Both the position numbers and the translations under genes were made by a program. Positions 51,432 to 60,604 of a stretch of 64,000 bases of DNA are shown here, piece by piece; position 1 is the first letter of the stretch, and every line of letters starts with the position of its first letter. The notes beneath the pieces are model-generated. The model saw only the letters and a list, made by a program, of their open reading frames with translations. It did no database searches and was not told where the DNA came from. This DNA comes from BOG-224 sp963783505 (GTDB lineage Bacteria > Acidobacteriota > Terriglobia > Bryobacterales > Bryobacteraceae): positions 186,001 through 250,000 of the forward strand of contig CAWAOP010000017.1 in assembly GCA_963783505.1 (NCBI GenBank), read 5' to 3'.

Positions 51432-53813
51432 TTGATTTCCGAAACCCGCTCCACCACCGAATGGCGCCAGATCTATTTCTGCTTGGGCCTGACGACCATG
51501 GCGACGCTCCTGCTGGAGCTGTCGCTGACACGCATTTTTTCGGTAGTTTTCTACTATCATTTCGCCTTCCTGGCCATCTCCATCGCGCTATTCGGTCTTG
51601 GCGCGGGAGGCGTTTTCTCATACGTCGTTGCTAGCTGGAGGGGCGCGCTGTTCTCCCGGCTTGGGGCGCTCAGCGCGGTCAACAGCCTGCTGGTGCTCGT
51701 CGCGCTGGTCACCGTGCTGGCTCAGCCGGCCAACCCTTCCAACTGGGATTATGCGCTGGTCTACTTCGCTACGTCCCTGCCGTTTTTCGTCGCCGGCATC
51801 GTCGTTTCGCTGGTCATCTCCGAGACCATCGAGCGCGTCGATCGCGTTTATTTCTTCGATCTGATCGGCGCGGGCTGCGGATGCCTTCTGTTAATACCGC
51901 TGCTCAATGCTTTCGGCGGAGCGAATACCGTGATTGGGGCGAGCATCACTTACGCGGTGGCGGCCGCGGTGTGGCACAGCTTGGCCGGTTCGGTGAAGGG
52001 CCGGATTGGAAGCGTCGCGCTGGCGCTTGCGCTGGTGGCGCTATTGACGTTTAACCAGGGCGGAAGGTTGCTGGACGTTCGATACGCCAAGGGGCAGGAA
52101 CTGACCGGGGAGTTCTTCCAGAAGTGGAACAGTTCCTCGCGCGTCGCCATCGTCCACCTTCCGAAAGAGAACCAGGACGAAATCCGTATCGACGCGGACG
52201 CGGCCACGCGCATCCCCTGGCTCGATTTCAGCCGCCTGACTCCGGGACAGCTCGACGACCTCCAGAAGGACGGAGCCGCGCTTCCCTATGCGGTCCGGCC
52301 GGGCGCCAAGACGCTCATTATAGGTCCGGGCGGAGGGTGGGATGTAGCGCGCGCATTGGCTTCCGGCAGCCATGACGTGACGGGCGTGGAGATCAATCCG
52401 ATCATAGCCACCACGATCATGCGCGAGAAACTTGCCGACAGGAGCAATTACCTCTACCTCCGCCCGGACGTACACATCTTTGTCGAGGACGGCCGGAGCT
52501 TCGTGCGCCGCAGCAGCGAGAAGTATCAAGTGCTGCAGGCGACCCTCGTGGATACGTGGGCTTCCACCGCGGCCGGAGCGTTCGCGCTCTCCGAGAACAA
52601 CCTGTACACCACCGACGCGTTCCGCGATTATCTCTCTCACCTGACCGACGACGGCATGGTGGCCTTCACCCGATGGGGGCTCGATCCGCCCCGCGAATCG
52701 CTGCGTCTGGTATCGCTGGCTATCGAGGCCCTGCGGTCCCTGGGCGAACGGGATCCATGGCGTCATGTAATCGTCGCGCGCGACGGCGGCGCGGTTGGCT
52801 GGGCGCGCGACACCGTGCTGATCGCGCGCAAGCCGTTTACGGCATCCGATATCGAAAGCGCCCGCGCCCGGATCGCCGTAAGCAACATGCGGGCCATCTA
52901 CCTCCCCGGCGCGGGCATTGCGAATCAGTTCAACGACCTGCTGCTCAGTTCGAGCCCCGAAGAGTACGAGAGCGGTTATCGCTATGACATTACGCCCGTC
53001 AGCGACAACCGGCCGTTCTTCTTCTACACCGTTCAGCTCAGGGATTTATGGGCGTTCATGCGCAGCGCCTCCAAAGACGCGGCCGATTTCAAAAGCAACG
53101 CGGCCGTTCCAAGGCTTTTCGGCCTGATGGCCATTAGCCTCGTGGCTACGTGCCTTACGCTAGCCTTGCCTCCGATCGTGTTGGGATCGCGCCTTCCCCG
53201 CCAGCGCGGCGTGCGCGGATTCCTGCTGTACTTTCTGTTCATCGGGGCCGGTTACATCCTGATCGAAGTGGGATTGATTCAGAAGTTCGTCCTGTTCCTC
53301 GGACATCCCGCTTATGCGCTGACGGTTGTGATCTTCTCCATGTTGGTTTCGAGCGGCGTGGGAAGCGCGCTGAGCCGCCGGATCGTAGGCGACAGCGAAG
53401 CCCGGCTGATCAAAGCCATTGGCTGCGTTGCGCTGCTTGCTTGTCTGCTGGCGGTGGCGCTTTCCTGGTTGCTCACAGCCTTGGTGGGCCTGCCGCTTCC
53501 GCTTAAAATCGGAATCGCAGCGCTGCTCATCGCGCCACTCGGCTTCGCGATGGGCATGCCCTTCCCCGTCGGCCTTCGCAAACTGGAGCACTGGCACGCA
53601 CCCTCTGTCCGGTGGGCATGGTCTTTGAATGCGGCTGCCAGCGTGCTTGGCTCCGTTGGCGCTCTCTTCCTGTCGATTTACCTCGGTTTGATTCAGACGC
53701 AGATCATGGGAGCGCTGCTCTACCTGGCTGCGCTGGCCGTCGCGGCGCGGGTGTACACCGCAAACGATGCGCCGCCTGCCCCCGCGGCCGGCCGCGTGGT
53801 GCTGGCAAGGTAA
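51432..53813 (+). CDS. Membrane-bound spermidine synthase-like protein
   Basis: A 793-aa protein in three parts. N-terminal helices (about residues 15-215) begin MATLLLELSLTRIFSVVFYY. A cytoplasmic spermidine-synthase-like Rossmann domain has TLIIGPGGGWDVARAL (about 294-308), DVTGVEINPI and VFVEDGRSFVRR-type sequence. C-terminal helices (about 555-780) carry GYILIEVGLIQKFVLFLGHP and APLGFAMGMPFPVGLR. The acidic residue of the synthase GDG loop is replaced by GPGG, so polyamine synthesis is not certain. Start is a TTG at 51432 with weak AGAAG; an ATG lies at 51498. Alone on its strand, downstream of nuoA. Confidence 0.8.
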   Translation: MISETRSTTEWRQIYFCLGLTTMATLLLELSLTRIFSVVFYYHFAFLAISIALFGLGAGGVFSYVVASWRGALFSRLGALSAVNSLLVLVALVTVLAQPANPSNWDYALVYFATSLPFFVAGIVVSLVISETIERVDRVYFFDLIGAGCGCLLLIPLLNAFGGANTVIGASITYAVAAAVWHSLAGSVKGRIGSVALALALVALLTFNQGGRLLDVRYAKGQELTGEFFQKWNSSSRVAIVHLPKENQDEIRIDADAATRIPWLDFSRLTPGQLDDLQKDGAALPYAVRPGAKTLIIGPGGGWDVARALASGSHDVTGVEINPIIATTIMREKLADRSNYLYLRPDVHIFVEDGRSFVRRSSEKYQVLQATLVDTWASTAAGAFALSENNLYTTDAFRDYLSHLTDDGMVAFTRWGLDPPRESLRLVSLAIEALRSLGERDPWRHVIVARDGGAVGWARDTVLIARKPFTASDIESARARIAVSNMRAIYLPGAGIANQFNDLLLSSSPEEYESGYRYDITPVSDNRPFFFYTVQLRDLWAFMRSASKDAADFKSNAAVPRLFGLMAISLVATCLTLALPPIVLGSRLPRQRGVRGFLLYFLFIGAGYILIEVGLIQKFVLFLGHPAYALTVVIFSMLVSSGVGSALSRRIVGDSEARLIKAIGCVALLACLLAVALSWLLTALVGLPLPLKIGIAALLIAPLGFAMGMPFPVGLRKLEHWHAPSVRWAWSLNAAASVLGSVGALFLSIYLGLIQTQIMGALLYLAALAVAARVYTANDAPPAPAAGRVVLAR

Positions 53814-53834
53814 GTCGCGGCAGGCCGGAGCCCA

Positions 53835-54842
53835 TCACTGCCCCGGCGCCGACAGCTTGGCGTATCGCGCCGCCGCGTTTTCCGTCGTAACCATCGCGGT
53901 ATCGAGGTGGTACTGCTTCTCGGGCCGGAATCCCGGCTTGCGCAAGATGCGGTTGCCGATCTCCACCGCTTGATCCACGCACAGAGGATAAACGAAGGTC
54001 GCGGCCAGCACGCCATCCATCACCATCTTGATTCCGCCCGCCGCGCCGCCCAAGCCATCAATCCCGACGAACGCAATAGCCTGCTCGCGCTCGAGTTCCC
54101 TGGCTGCGAGATAAGCGCCGAAAGCCATTGGATCGTTGTGGCCGTACGCCACATCGATGACGGGATACGCCCGCAGCAGTTCGGTCATGCGGTCGTAGGC
54201 TCTGGCCTCGAGCCAATCGGCCGCCGGTTCGGCGAAGATCCGAACGTTGGGGTACTGCGCAAAAACGGCCTTCGCTCCGGCGTCTCGCTCGGCTTCCTCT
54301 TCCGCTCCGGGAAGTCCTCGCATCTGGACAATGGAGCCAACCGGCCTTCCGTACTTCTTGATGAGGTAGTTTATGATGAACTCGCCCGCCATGTGGCCGA
54401 TCGCGGCGTTGTCGGCGCGAATACACGTAGTGTAATTAGGCTGCGATATATCGCTGCCCAGGCTGATGGTTGGGATGCCCGCCTGCGTGGCTTGACCCAT
54501 AAGCGCGGTAACGGAGGCGCGATCATTGGGCGCGACAATCAGCAAGTCCGGCTTCTGCCGGATGAGTTCCGCGATTTGGACCGCCTGCTTGCCGCTATCC
54601 TGCCCGGCGTCCTCGATCGCAAGCCGGACGTCCGGCTCAGCTCCGAACAGCCGGGTCATCCGCGCATTCTGCGCGGCCCTGTAAGGATCGGAGCTATCGC
54701 ACTGACTGAAAGCGACGAGATACCGAGACTTCCGCGCCGGCGCGTGTTGCCCGCAGGCGCAGAGCGACGCAATCGCGCACGCCAACAGTACCGGCGTTGC
54801 GGGCCAGGTTGAGGTGGAACGCGATAACGAAAATTGTTTCAT
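53835..54842 (-). CDS. Sugar-type ABC transporter substrate-binding lipoprotein
   Basis: A 335-aa protein with a lipoprotein signal (VLLACAIASLCACGQ, the lipobox Cys at about residue 30) and the Peripla_BP_4 fold (ribose/galactose-binding type): YLVAFSQCDSSDPYRAAQNARM, PDLLIVAPNDRASVTALMGQA, GIPTISLGSD, DVAYGHNDPMAFGAYLAA and IAFVGIDGLGGAAGG. It should bind a sugar or related ligand outside the membrane. No ABC permease or ATPase is adjacent, so it may act as a sensor partner or serve a distant transporter. ATG overlaps the stop of the ThyX-like gene by four bases. Confidence 0.85.
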   Translation of the reverse strand: MKQFSLSRSTSTWPATPVLLACAIASLCACGQHAPARKSRYLVAFSQCDSSDPYRAAQNARMTRLFGAEPDVRLAIEDAGQDSGKQAVQIAELIRQKPDLLIVAPNDRASVTALMGQATQAGIPTISLGSDISQPNYTTCIRADNAAIGHMAGEFIINYLIKKYGRPVGSIVQMRGLPGAEEEAERDAGAKAVFAQYPNVRIFAEPAADWLEARAYDRMTELLRAYPVIDVAYGHNDPMAFGAYLAARELEREQAIAFVGIDGLGGAAGGIKMVMDGVLAATFVYPLCVDQAVEIGNRILRKPGFRPEKQYHLDTAMVTTENAAARYAKLSAPGQ

Positions 54843-56270
54843 CGCGTGAGCGGATTCTCGATCCAGGGCGGCGTCGCTTCGATGAGGCGGCCCAATTCGG
54901 GCTCGACCTCCTCCATCTTCTTCTTCATCTCCCAGGCGATCTCTCGGTAGCTGAAGTGCCCTTTCACGCCGCTGCGGAGCTTGGAGATGTACTCGGCCTC
55001 GGCGAAATCCATCTTGAAGAGGAATCGCGAACGCGCGCCGAGCGGGAGCAGATAATGCGATCCGGGCGCGGGCAAACGGCGCATGGTATCGAACGCTTGC
55101 CGCATGGCGGAGTCATAGACGGCGCTTGCGCCGGATTCCTCGATCATCGCCGGCGTGTCGTATCCCAGGGCGCCCGTGTAATCCTGCCGGAATTTCTGGC
55201 AGCGCCTGTGCCGGTGCAGATCGCGATAGGCCCCGATATCGATGACCAGATCGTAGCTATACGGACCGCCGCGGAAGCCGGGCAGAAGTTCGTCGCGGCG
55301 CGTGCGGGAACCAAGCGCGAGGTCAATGACCTCGGCCCGCACGCGGCCGGACCATTCGCACGCGATTTCATACAACTCGCGGAAGGGCCTGTCCGTCACC
55401 GGGTAGAGCAGTGTTGCGGTGATGTCCGCCGCCACGCTGGCCGGTTTCAGCAGGTCCACGCGCTGCGGCGCCGTACCGCGGGCCGGCGGCAGATTCTGTG
55501 TGGCCCAGAGCTTCAAATCGCGGCGCGAACGGACTGCGTGCTCATCCGGGTCGCCGTGCGCGGCCAGCGTCGGGGCCGCCGGTTCCACGGGCGCGCCCGG
55601 CTCCCAGACGCAATCGGGGTCCGCCGCGCAGGCTTCCGCCAGCTCGGCTCCAAGCTCTCGCAACTCGCCGTACTCGGAAGCGTTGAAGCGCCGGATCTGC
55701 TTCTCAAGCGTGCGAATGCTGGTCACCTGACCCACGTTGGTGGGTACGCCCCAGAAAAGCAGGTAGCGCGCCACGTCGAATGCGCGAGCGGCCAGGTTGC
55801 GCTCGTAGGCGCCGGGGTTCATCCCTTCGGGCCGAGGCAGGCGCTCGTGCAAACGCTCGAGCGCCAGGGCGTTCACGGCGCCGTACGCTTCTGAGAAGCT
55901 TCTCCCCCGCCGAGCGGTACGCTTCCGCGTGCATCCCGGCCAGTTCCGGCGGAGTCACGAATCCCAGCTTGGAAAAATCCTGATAGCGGGAGGATTTCGC
56001 CTGACCGTCCCACAACGGTTCTTCTTCGATTTCCGTAGCGGCCAGTTCCGAAATGCCTTCGAAGCAGACGGCCAGGTGCCCGAGATCGGCGATGGATGCG
56101 TGCCCGTACTGAAAATAGAAACTCTCGAAGAACTTCCGCGAGTCGTGCGAACGCACCCACGCGATGGAATCGCGGATGGAATCGGGCGACCGGCTGTAGC
56201 GCGCGAGCGCATACGCGCTCTTCTCCGGCGGCATTGGAGCGAGGGTGAAAACGCGTTTCGTGGAGGCCAA
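54839..56270 (-). CDS. ThyX-like flavin-dependent thymidylate synthase family, two-part protein, frameshifted as sequenced
   Basis: The 5' frame (56270 to about 55890) has YFQYGHASIADLGHLAVCFEGISELAATEIEE and DGQAKSSRYQDFSK, matching the first half of ThyX-like proteins. The second frame runs from about 55895 (EAYGAVNALALERL) to 54839 with a further ThyX-like part, including YRDLHRHRRCQKF, close to the RHR motif. A one-base error near 55890 explains the break. The repaired length is about 475 aa, about double a standard ThyX, as in double-domain proteins of Acidobacteriota. It may make dTMP or be a diverged relative; the classical RHRxxS motif is altered. Start may be the TTG at 56270 or the ATG at 56234. 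Divergent from dut. Confidence 0.75.
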
Positions 56271-56287
56271 GAGGTTATCATAGCGGG

Positions 56288-56719
56288 ATGCGGATTCGAA
56301 TCCAACGCATCCATCCGCGAGCTACGCTCCCGGCATATGTCCACGGCCCCGGCGAGGATGCCGGCATGGATCTGTGCGCCGTGGAGGATGTCACGCTCGA
56401 TCCCGGCGTCCCTCGGCTTGTGCCGACCGGGCTGACCCTCGAAATTCCGCCGGGCTTCGAGGCGCAGGTGCGCCCGCGCAGCGGCCTGGCCCTCCGCCAC
56501 GCCGTCTCAATGCCGAACGCTCCTGGCACGATCGACCCCGGCTACCGAGGCGAGCTGCGCGTCATCCTGATCAACCTGGGCCACGCGCCGTATACGATCC
56601 ACGCCGGAGACCGCATCGCGCAAATGATCGTAGCGCGCTACGAGTGCATCGAGTGGGAGGAAGGCGATCTAGCCGATTCGATTCGCGGCGAAGGCGGCTT
56701 CGGCTCCTCCGGGAGGTAG
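56288..56719 (+). CDS. dut: dUTP diphosphatase
   Basis: A 143-aa protein with all five dUTPase motifs: DAGMDLCA, RPRSGLAL, GTIDPGYRGELRVILIN, RIAQMIV and the C-terminal RGEGGFGSSGR. It hydrolyses dUTP to dUMP, supplying the precursor of dTMP. The start is 17 bases from that of the divergent ThyX-like gene, so the two share a control region inside their own 5' ends. Confidence 0.96.
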   Translation: MRIRIQRIHPRATLPAYVHGPGEDAGMDLCAVEDVTLDPGVPRLVPTGLTLEIPPGFEAQVRPRSGLALRHAVSMPNAPGTIDPGYRGELRVILINLGHAPYTIHAGDRIAQMIVARYECIEWEEGDLADSIRGEGGFGSSGR

Positions 56720-56723
56720 GCGC

Positions 56724-57377
56724 CTACCCCCGATGCTCTACTTCGCGGCCGGCCAGTAATTGCCGGAGCGAGGATTCCAGTTCCTCGACTCGCCGGCGCA
56801 GCTCGTCGATTTCCTGCGCTTCGGGATCGGGGAGTTTTCCGTGCTCCAGCACGCCGCTCTCGCCGCGCGTCCGAACCACGCGGCCGGGAATCCCGACCAC
56901 CGTCGAGTGGTCAGGCACGGGGCGCACCACCACGGAGCCGGCGCCGATCTTCACGTCGTTTCCGATGCGTATGCTGCCCAGCACCTTGGCCCCGGTTCCC
57001 ACCACCACGCGGTCGCCGAGCGTGGGATGCCGCTTGCCCTTTTCATTTCCGGTGCCGCCAAGGGTGACGCCCTGGTACAACAAGACATCGTCGCCGATCT
57101 CGGCCGTCTCGCCGATCACCACGCCCATCCCGTGATCGATAAAGAACCGCCGCCCGATGGTGGCGCCGGGATGGATTTCAATGCCGGTGAAAAAGCGACT
57201 CACCTGCGAAATGAAGCGTGGCAGGAAAGGAACTCTCCAGAGGTACAGACGGTGCGCCAGGCGGTGAAGCAGAATCGCATGAAGACCCGGATAACAGAAG
57301 AAGATCTCGAAGACGCTCTTGGCGGCCGGATCTTCCCGGAATATCGTCTCGATCTGTTCCTTAATGGTCCGAAACAT
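56724..57377 (-). CDS. cysE: Serine O-acetyltransferase
   Basis: A 217-aa protein with an N-terminal helical part (FFCYPGLHAILLHRLAHRLY) and a left-handed beta-helix of hexapeptide repeats (GATIGRRFFIDHGMGVVIGETAEIGDDVLLYQGVTLGG, NDVKIGAGSVVVRPVPDHSTVVGIP). DHGMG carries the catalytic Asp/His. It acetylates serine for cysteine synthesis. The C-terminal helix (IDELRRRVEELESSLRQLL) is a coiled coil not always present. The ATG at 57377 (MFRTIKEQ) is preferred to one 24 bases upstream. Confidence 0.94.
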   Translation of the reverse strand: MFRTIKEQIETIFREDPAAKSVFEIFFCYPGLHAILLHRLAHRLYLWRVPFLPRFISQVSRFFTGIEIHPGATIGRRFFIDHGMGVVIGETAEIGDDVLLYQGVTLGGTGNEKGKRHPTLGDRVVVGTGAKVLGSIRIGNDVKIGAGSVVVRPVPDHSTVVGIPGRVVRTRGESGVLEHGKLPDPEAQEIDELRRRVEELESSLRQLLAGREVEHRG

Positions 57378-57410
57378 GCGGATTCCACCGTTGTGGGACA
57401 CGGGGGCAGC

Positions 57411-57911
57411 CTAGCGCGTGGCGAAATCCCCGGCTGCGACGGCGGGCGGTTTGGCCCCCGCGGGCGCCGGCGCCAGCATATCCTCTTTGCGCTTGATGAG
57501 CGTGGAGGTGTTGTAGCTGGCCACTTCAAAACCGTGACCATGCGTAATGGCGTCCGTGGGACAGGCTTCCACGCAATAGCCGCAGAAAATGCAGCGGTTG
57601 TAATCGATGTTATAGACCTTGGCGTAGCGCTCGCCGCCGGAGATGCGGGCGCGGTCGGTGTTCTCCGCGGCCTCGATATAGATGCAGTTGGCGGGACACG
57701 CGGCGGCGCAAAGAAAACAGGCGACGCATTTCTCCAGGCCGTTCTCGTCGCGCTGCAAGACGTGCGAGCCGCGATAACGCTCCTCGAACTTCGGCGGCTC
57801 GTCGGGGTAATTCTCCGTCACCGTGGGAGACAACATCTCCTTGAAGGTGACGCTCATGCCCTTGGCGATGGCGGCAGCGGCATCGACGAATTCGGCCAGG
57901 GGATTGCCCAT
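57411..57911 (-). CDS. nuoI: NADH-quinone oxidoreductase subunit I
   Basis: A 166-aa protein with two 4Fe-4S motifs, CVACFLCAAACP and CIFCGYCVEACP, 40 residues apart, and NIDYNRC before the second. The leader GMSVTFKEMLSPTVTENYPDEPP is typical of NuoI. It conducts electrons towards the quinone in complex I. It stands apart from any other nuo genes except the lone nuoA 6 kb away; a thioredoxin-like gene and cysE flank it. Confidence 0.93.
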   Translation of the reverse strand: MGNPLAEFVDAAAAIAKGMSVTFKEMLSPTVTENYPDEPPKFEERYRGSHVLQRDENGLEKCVACFLCAAACPANCIYIEAAENTDRARISGGERYAKVYNIDYNRCIFCGYCVEACPTDAITHGHGFEVASYNTSTLIKRKEDMLAPAPAGAKPPAVAAGDFATR

Positions 57912-57965
57912 CGGAGTTGATTCTATTTTAGCGTGACTCCCGCCGGGAGCCTAATTGCGGGAACC

Positions 57966-58451
57966 TCAACCAGCCTTCCACTGCGGGACGTTATCCGACG
58001 GGCCGAAGGGAGCGATACCGGCCCGCTCGCCGAGCGCGGCCATATCGGCTTTGCTCCAGCCTTCGATCACGCGCGAGATCGCGCCATCGCTCTCCACGAC
58101 AAAAATGGTAGGAACGGTGGAGATTCCGAAAGCATTGCTGGCGGGGAATTCGAGGTCCTCGCTGTCAAGCAGCGTAGGAAGGTTAACTCCGAACGCCTCG
58201 TGGAACTTGGCAGTCTCCGCGGCGCCGTTCTGCGAGATTGCGTAAACCGGCAGCCCTCCCAGCGCCAGCCGATCCAGAAACGGAAGAGTGAACTGGCATA
58301 CCGGGCACGAAATCTTGAAGAACGCCAGCGCAACCGGGCCGGAGGCGAGTATTTCGGCCAAAGACGTTTCACCACCGCCGAGGCGGGCCAGGCGAAACTC
58401 GGGCGCGCGCGCGCCAGGTTGCACAAGCTTGCGGCGCTTGAAGAAGGCCAT
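57966..58451 (-). CDS. Thioredoxin-like/peroxiredoxin-family protein
   Basis: A 161-aa protein with a redox motif CPVC in PVALAFFKISCPVCQFTLPFLDRL (about residues 49-52). Further on are VNLPTLLDSEDLEF and FGISTVPTIFVVESDG with the cis-Pro expected for the fold. No signal peptide is seen, so it is probably cytoplasmic; the AhpC/TSA or TlpA subfamily cannot be decided. It begins 39 bases upstream of the start of the VapC-type gene's stop region and lies before nuoI. Confidence 0.8.
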   Translation of the reverse strand: MAFFKRRKLVQPGARAPEFRLARLGGGETSLAEILASGPVALAFFKISCPVCQFTLPFLDRLALGGLPVYAISQNGAAETAKFHEAFGVNLPTLLDSEDLEFPASNAFGISTVPTIFVVESDGAISRVIEGWSKADMAALGERAGIAPFGPSDNVPQWKAG

Positions 58452-58485
58452 ATTCAGATTTTACTCAAAGCAGGACGCCGGCACG

Positions 58486-58926
58486 TTACGATCCGGGCTG
58501 ATCGCTTCCCTGCTCCTGGCCTAGAAGGATGACGCCTTCGGCTTTGGCTGCGCGGCGAAGCTCCGCATCGAGTGTGGCCAGTGGCAATCCGCGACGCTGA
58601 GCCAATTCCAGGTAGGCGGCGTCGTACACCGTCAATGCGTGCCGCTCCGCCAGGCGCAATGTTGCGCTCCAAGCGTGACGATCCGTTTCGGGATCGACGG
58701 TGATCGGCAGAAACGCCATGTCCGCCAGGGTTGCGTCTCTGAATGCGGCGTCGTGACGGCCGCGCCGGACGCCCATTTCCAGAACGTTGGCCACTTCGAA
58801 CCGCCAGATTGCCGGGACCCACGCCCCGCGTTCCATAAGACCACTGAAAACTTGGCGAATGGCATCGGTGGTCTCGCCGCTGTAGACCCAAGCCAGCGCC
58901 GCCGAGCTGTCCAGGACTAGGCTCAC
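58486..58926 (-). CDS. vapC: PIN-domain toxin of a VapBC-type pair
   Basis: A 146-aa PIN-domain ribonuclease. Acidic active-site residues are visible in LVLDSSAALAWVY (Asp), RFEVANVLEMG (Glu), LTVYDAAYLELAQ (Asp) and LATLDAELRRA (Asp). The GTG at 58926 overlaps the antitoxin stop (GTGA). VapC toxins cleave tRNA or rRNA when freed from VapB. Confidence 0.9.
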   Translation of the reverse strand: MSLVLDSSAALAWVYSGETTDAIRQVFSGLMERGAWVPAIWRFEVANVLEMGVRRGRHDAAFRDATLADMAFLPITVDPETDRHAWSATLRLAERHALTVYDAAYLELAQRRGLPLATLDAELRRAAKAEGVILLGQEQGSDQPGS

Positions 58927-59174
58927 GGCCTGCCCCGGTCGCGGTCCGCTTTCAGATCGTCCCAACCGAAGCCGCCAGGCTTGAGGCTCCCCGCGCGTGC
59001 GCGAATGCGCGCGGCCGCGGCCGCCGCTTCCAGCAATCCGGCGCCTCCCGCATACGGCGCTAACCGGGCGACTGGCTTGCCGTGCCGGGTTATCACAATC
59101 TCCTCGCCTTGTTGAACACGGTCGAGGAGCGCTCCGAGCGTGTTCTTGGCCTCAAATGCGCCAATTTGTTCCAT
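58923..59174 (-). CDS. vapB: Phd/YefM-type antitoxin
   Basis: An 83-aa protein with the Phd/YefM core IGAFEAKNTLGALLDRVQQGEEIVITRHGKPVARL and a C-terminal tail for toxin binding (GGFGWDDLKADRDRGR). It neutralises the PIN toxin encoded downstream with four-base overlap and should autoregulate the pair. ATG at 59174 (MEQIGAF) is chosen over one four codons upstream. Confidence 0.88.
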   Translation of the reverse strand: MEQIGAFEAKNTLGALLDRVQQGEEIVITRHGKPVARLAPYAGGAGLLEAAAAAARIRARAGSLKPGGFGWDDLKADRDRGRP

Positions 59175-59296
59175 GGATAATCCCAAATCAATCTAGCTTA
59201 AGCCAGCTTACCTTATCATGTGCGAGTCTGTCAAACAGGAGGCAGAGAGACATCGAATAGAGTGAGCGTGGCTATCGATGAACGCAGGCTCAGTCC

Positions 59297-60598
59297 TCAA
59301 AGCATCTTACTGAGCTGCTGTGCTGCGATCAGCAGTGGATCCCAGACCCGAGCAAATGGCGGGGAGTAGGCCAGATCAAGCTGTTCGAAGTCATCGACGC
59401 GTAAACGCGCCTGGAGCGCGGCGGCGATCACATTGATCCGCCCAGCCGCGCCGTCTTCGCCAATCACGCATCCGCCCAACAAGCGTCGTGTGGCGCCGTC
59501 GGCGACCAGTTCGACCGACGTCATCTTCGGTCCGTAATACCGCGGCCGGGTCGGCGCCTCGATGCGAGCGGCCACCGGGCTGAACCCTTCGGCGCGCGCC
59601 TGAGCTTCGGAGAGGCCGGTGACGGCGAACGCAGACCCAAAGACCCCCACGATGGTTGTTCCCGCGATCCCGCCAAAGCGTTCGCGCTTTCCGGCGGCGC
59701 ACGCGCCTGCCACGCGGCCGGTCTTGTTTGCGGTCGTCCCTAAAGGGAGCCAGGCCGGGCGCCCGGTCACAATATGCGAGACTTCCGCGCAATCGCCCGC
59801 GGCAAAAACACCGGGGAGATTGGTCTCCATCCGCTCGCTGGTGCGGATGGCTCCCGTGCGGCCAGTCTCCACTCCGGCTGCCGCCGCCAATTCGACGTTT
59901 GGCTTGAAGCCCGCGGCAAGCACCACCATGCCGCAGGCGATTCCAGCGACGCTCGATTCGCCGATCTCGCGGACGTTTACGTCGCACCGCAACTCCACGC
60001 CGTGAGCCTCCAGGCGCTTGCGGATGGCGTCGGTGAGCGCGGGGTCGTCGCGCCGCAGCGCGTTGGCGGAGCGTTCGAGCACGGTCACCTGAATGCCATT
60101 GCGGCGGAGCGCATCGGCCGCCTCCAAACCGAGGTATCCGGCGCCGATTACCACCGCTCTCGCCGGATGGGATTCGGCCAGGAACCGTCTGATGCGGGCG
60201 GCGTCATCCAGCGTGTGCAGCGTGAATACGTATGGCCGATCCGCGCCGGCCAGCCCCGTAGATACGCAGCGGGCGCCGGTGGCGATAATCAGGCGGTCGT
60301 AGCGCACCCGGCCGCCCGAGGCCAGCGTCACTTCGCGGCGCGCGTGGGAAATGGCGGCGGCGCCATCTCCCGTCCGCACATCGATCCTGCGTTCCTTGCG
60401 GAAATACTCCGGCGTGTGGACGATCAGATCGGCGGGGTGGCTCACGCGGCCCTCGATCGCATACGGCAGCCCGCACGCCCCGTAAGAAACGGCCGGACCC
60501 TTCTCCAAAACGACGATTTCCAGGCTCTGATCCAGCCGGCGGGCGCGTGCGGCGGCGCTCATGCCGGCGGCGTTCCCGCCTAGGATCACTAGCGCCAT
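59297..60598 (-). CDS. FAD-dependent pyridine nucleotide-disulfide oxidoreductase (CoA-disulfide reductase/Nox-like)
   Basis: A 433-aa flavoprotein. FAD motif VILGGNAAGMSAAARARR at the N-terminus; redox Cys42 in SYGACGLPYAIEG; NAD motif AVVIGAGYLGLEAADAL (about residues 148-164); FAGDC-like VFAAGDCAEV; then a C-terminal dimerisation domain. The single Cys is typical of CoA-disulfide reductases and NADH oxidases rather than of dithiol enzymes. It reduces CoA disulfide, O2 or persulfides with NAD(P)H. It lies 6 bases upstream of the STAS gene's stop, same strand. Confidence 0.88.
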   Translation of the reverse strand: MALVILGGNAAGMSAAARARRLDQSLEIVVLEKGPAVSYGACGLPYAIEGRVSHPADLIVHTPEYFRKERRIDVRTGDGAAAISHARREVTLASGGRVRYDRLIIATGARCVSTGLAGADRPYVFTLHTLDDAARIRRFLAESHPARAVVIGAGYLGLEAADALRRNGIQVTVLERSANALRRDDPALTDAIRKRLEAHGVELRCDVNVREIGESSVAGIACGMVVLAAGFKPNVELAAAAGVETGRTGAIRTSERMETNLPGVFAAGDCAEVSHIVTGRPAWLPLGTTANKTGRVAGACAAGKRERFGGIAGTTIVGVFGSAFAVTGLSEAQARAEGFSPVAARIEAPTRPRYYGPKMTSVELVADGATRRLLGGCVIGEDGAAGRINVIAAALQARLRVDDFEQLDLAYSPPFARVWDPLLIAAQQLSKML

Positions 60599-60604
60599 GG
60601 GAGG

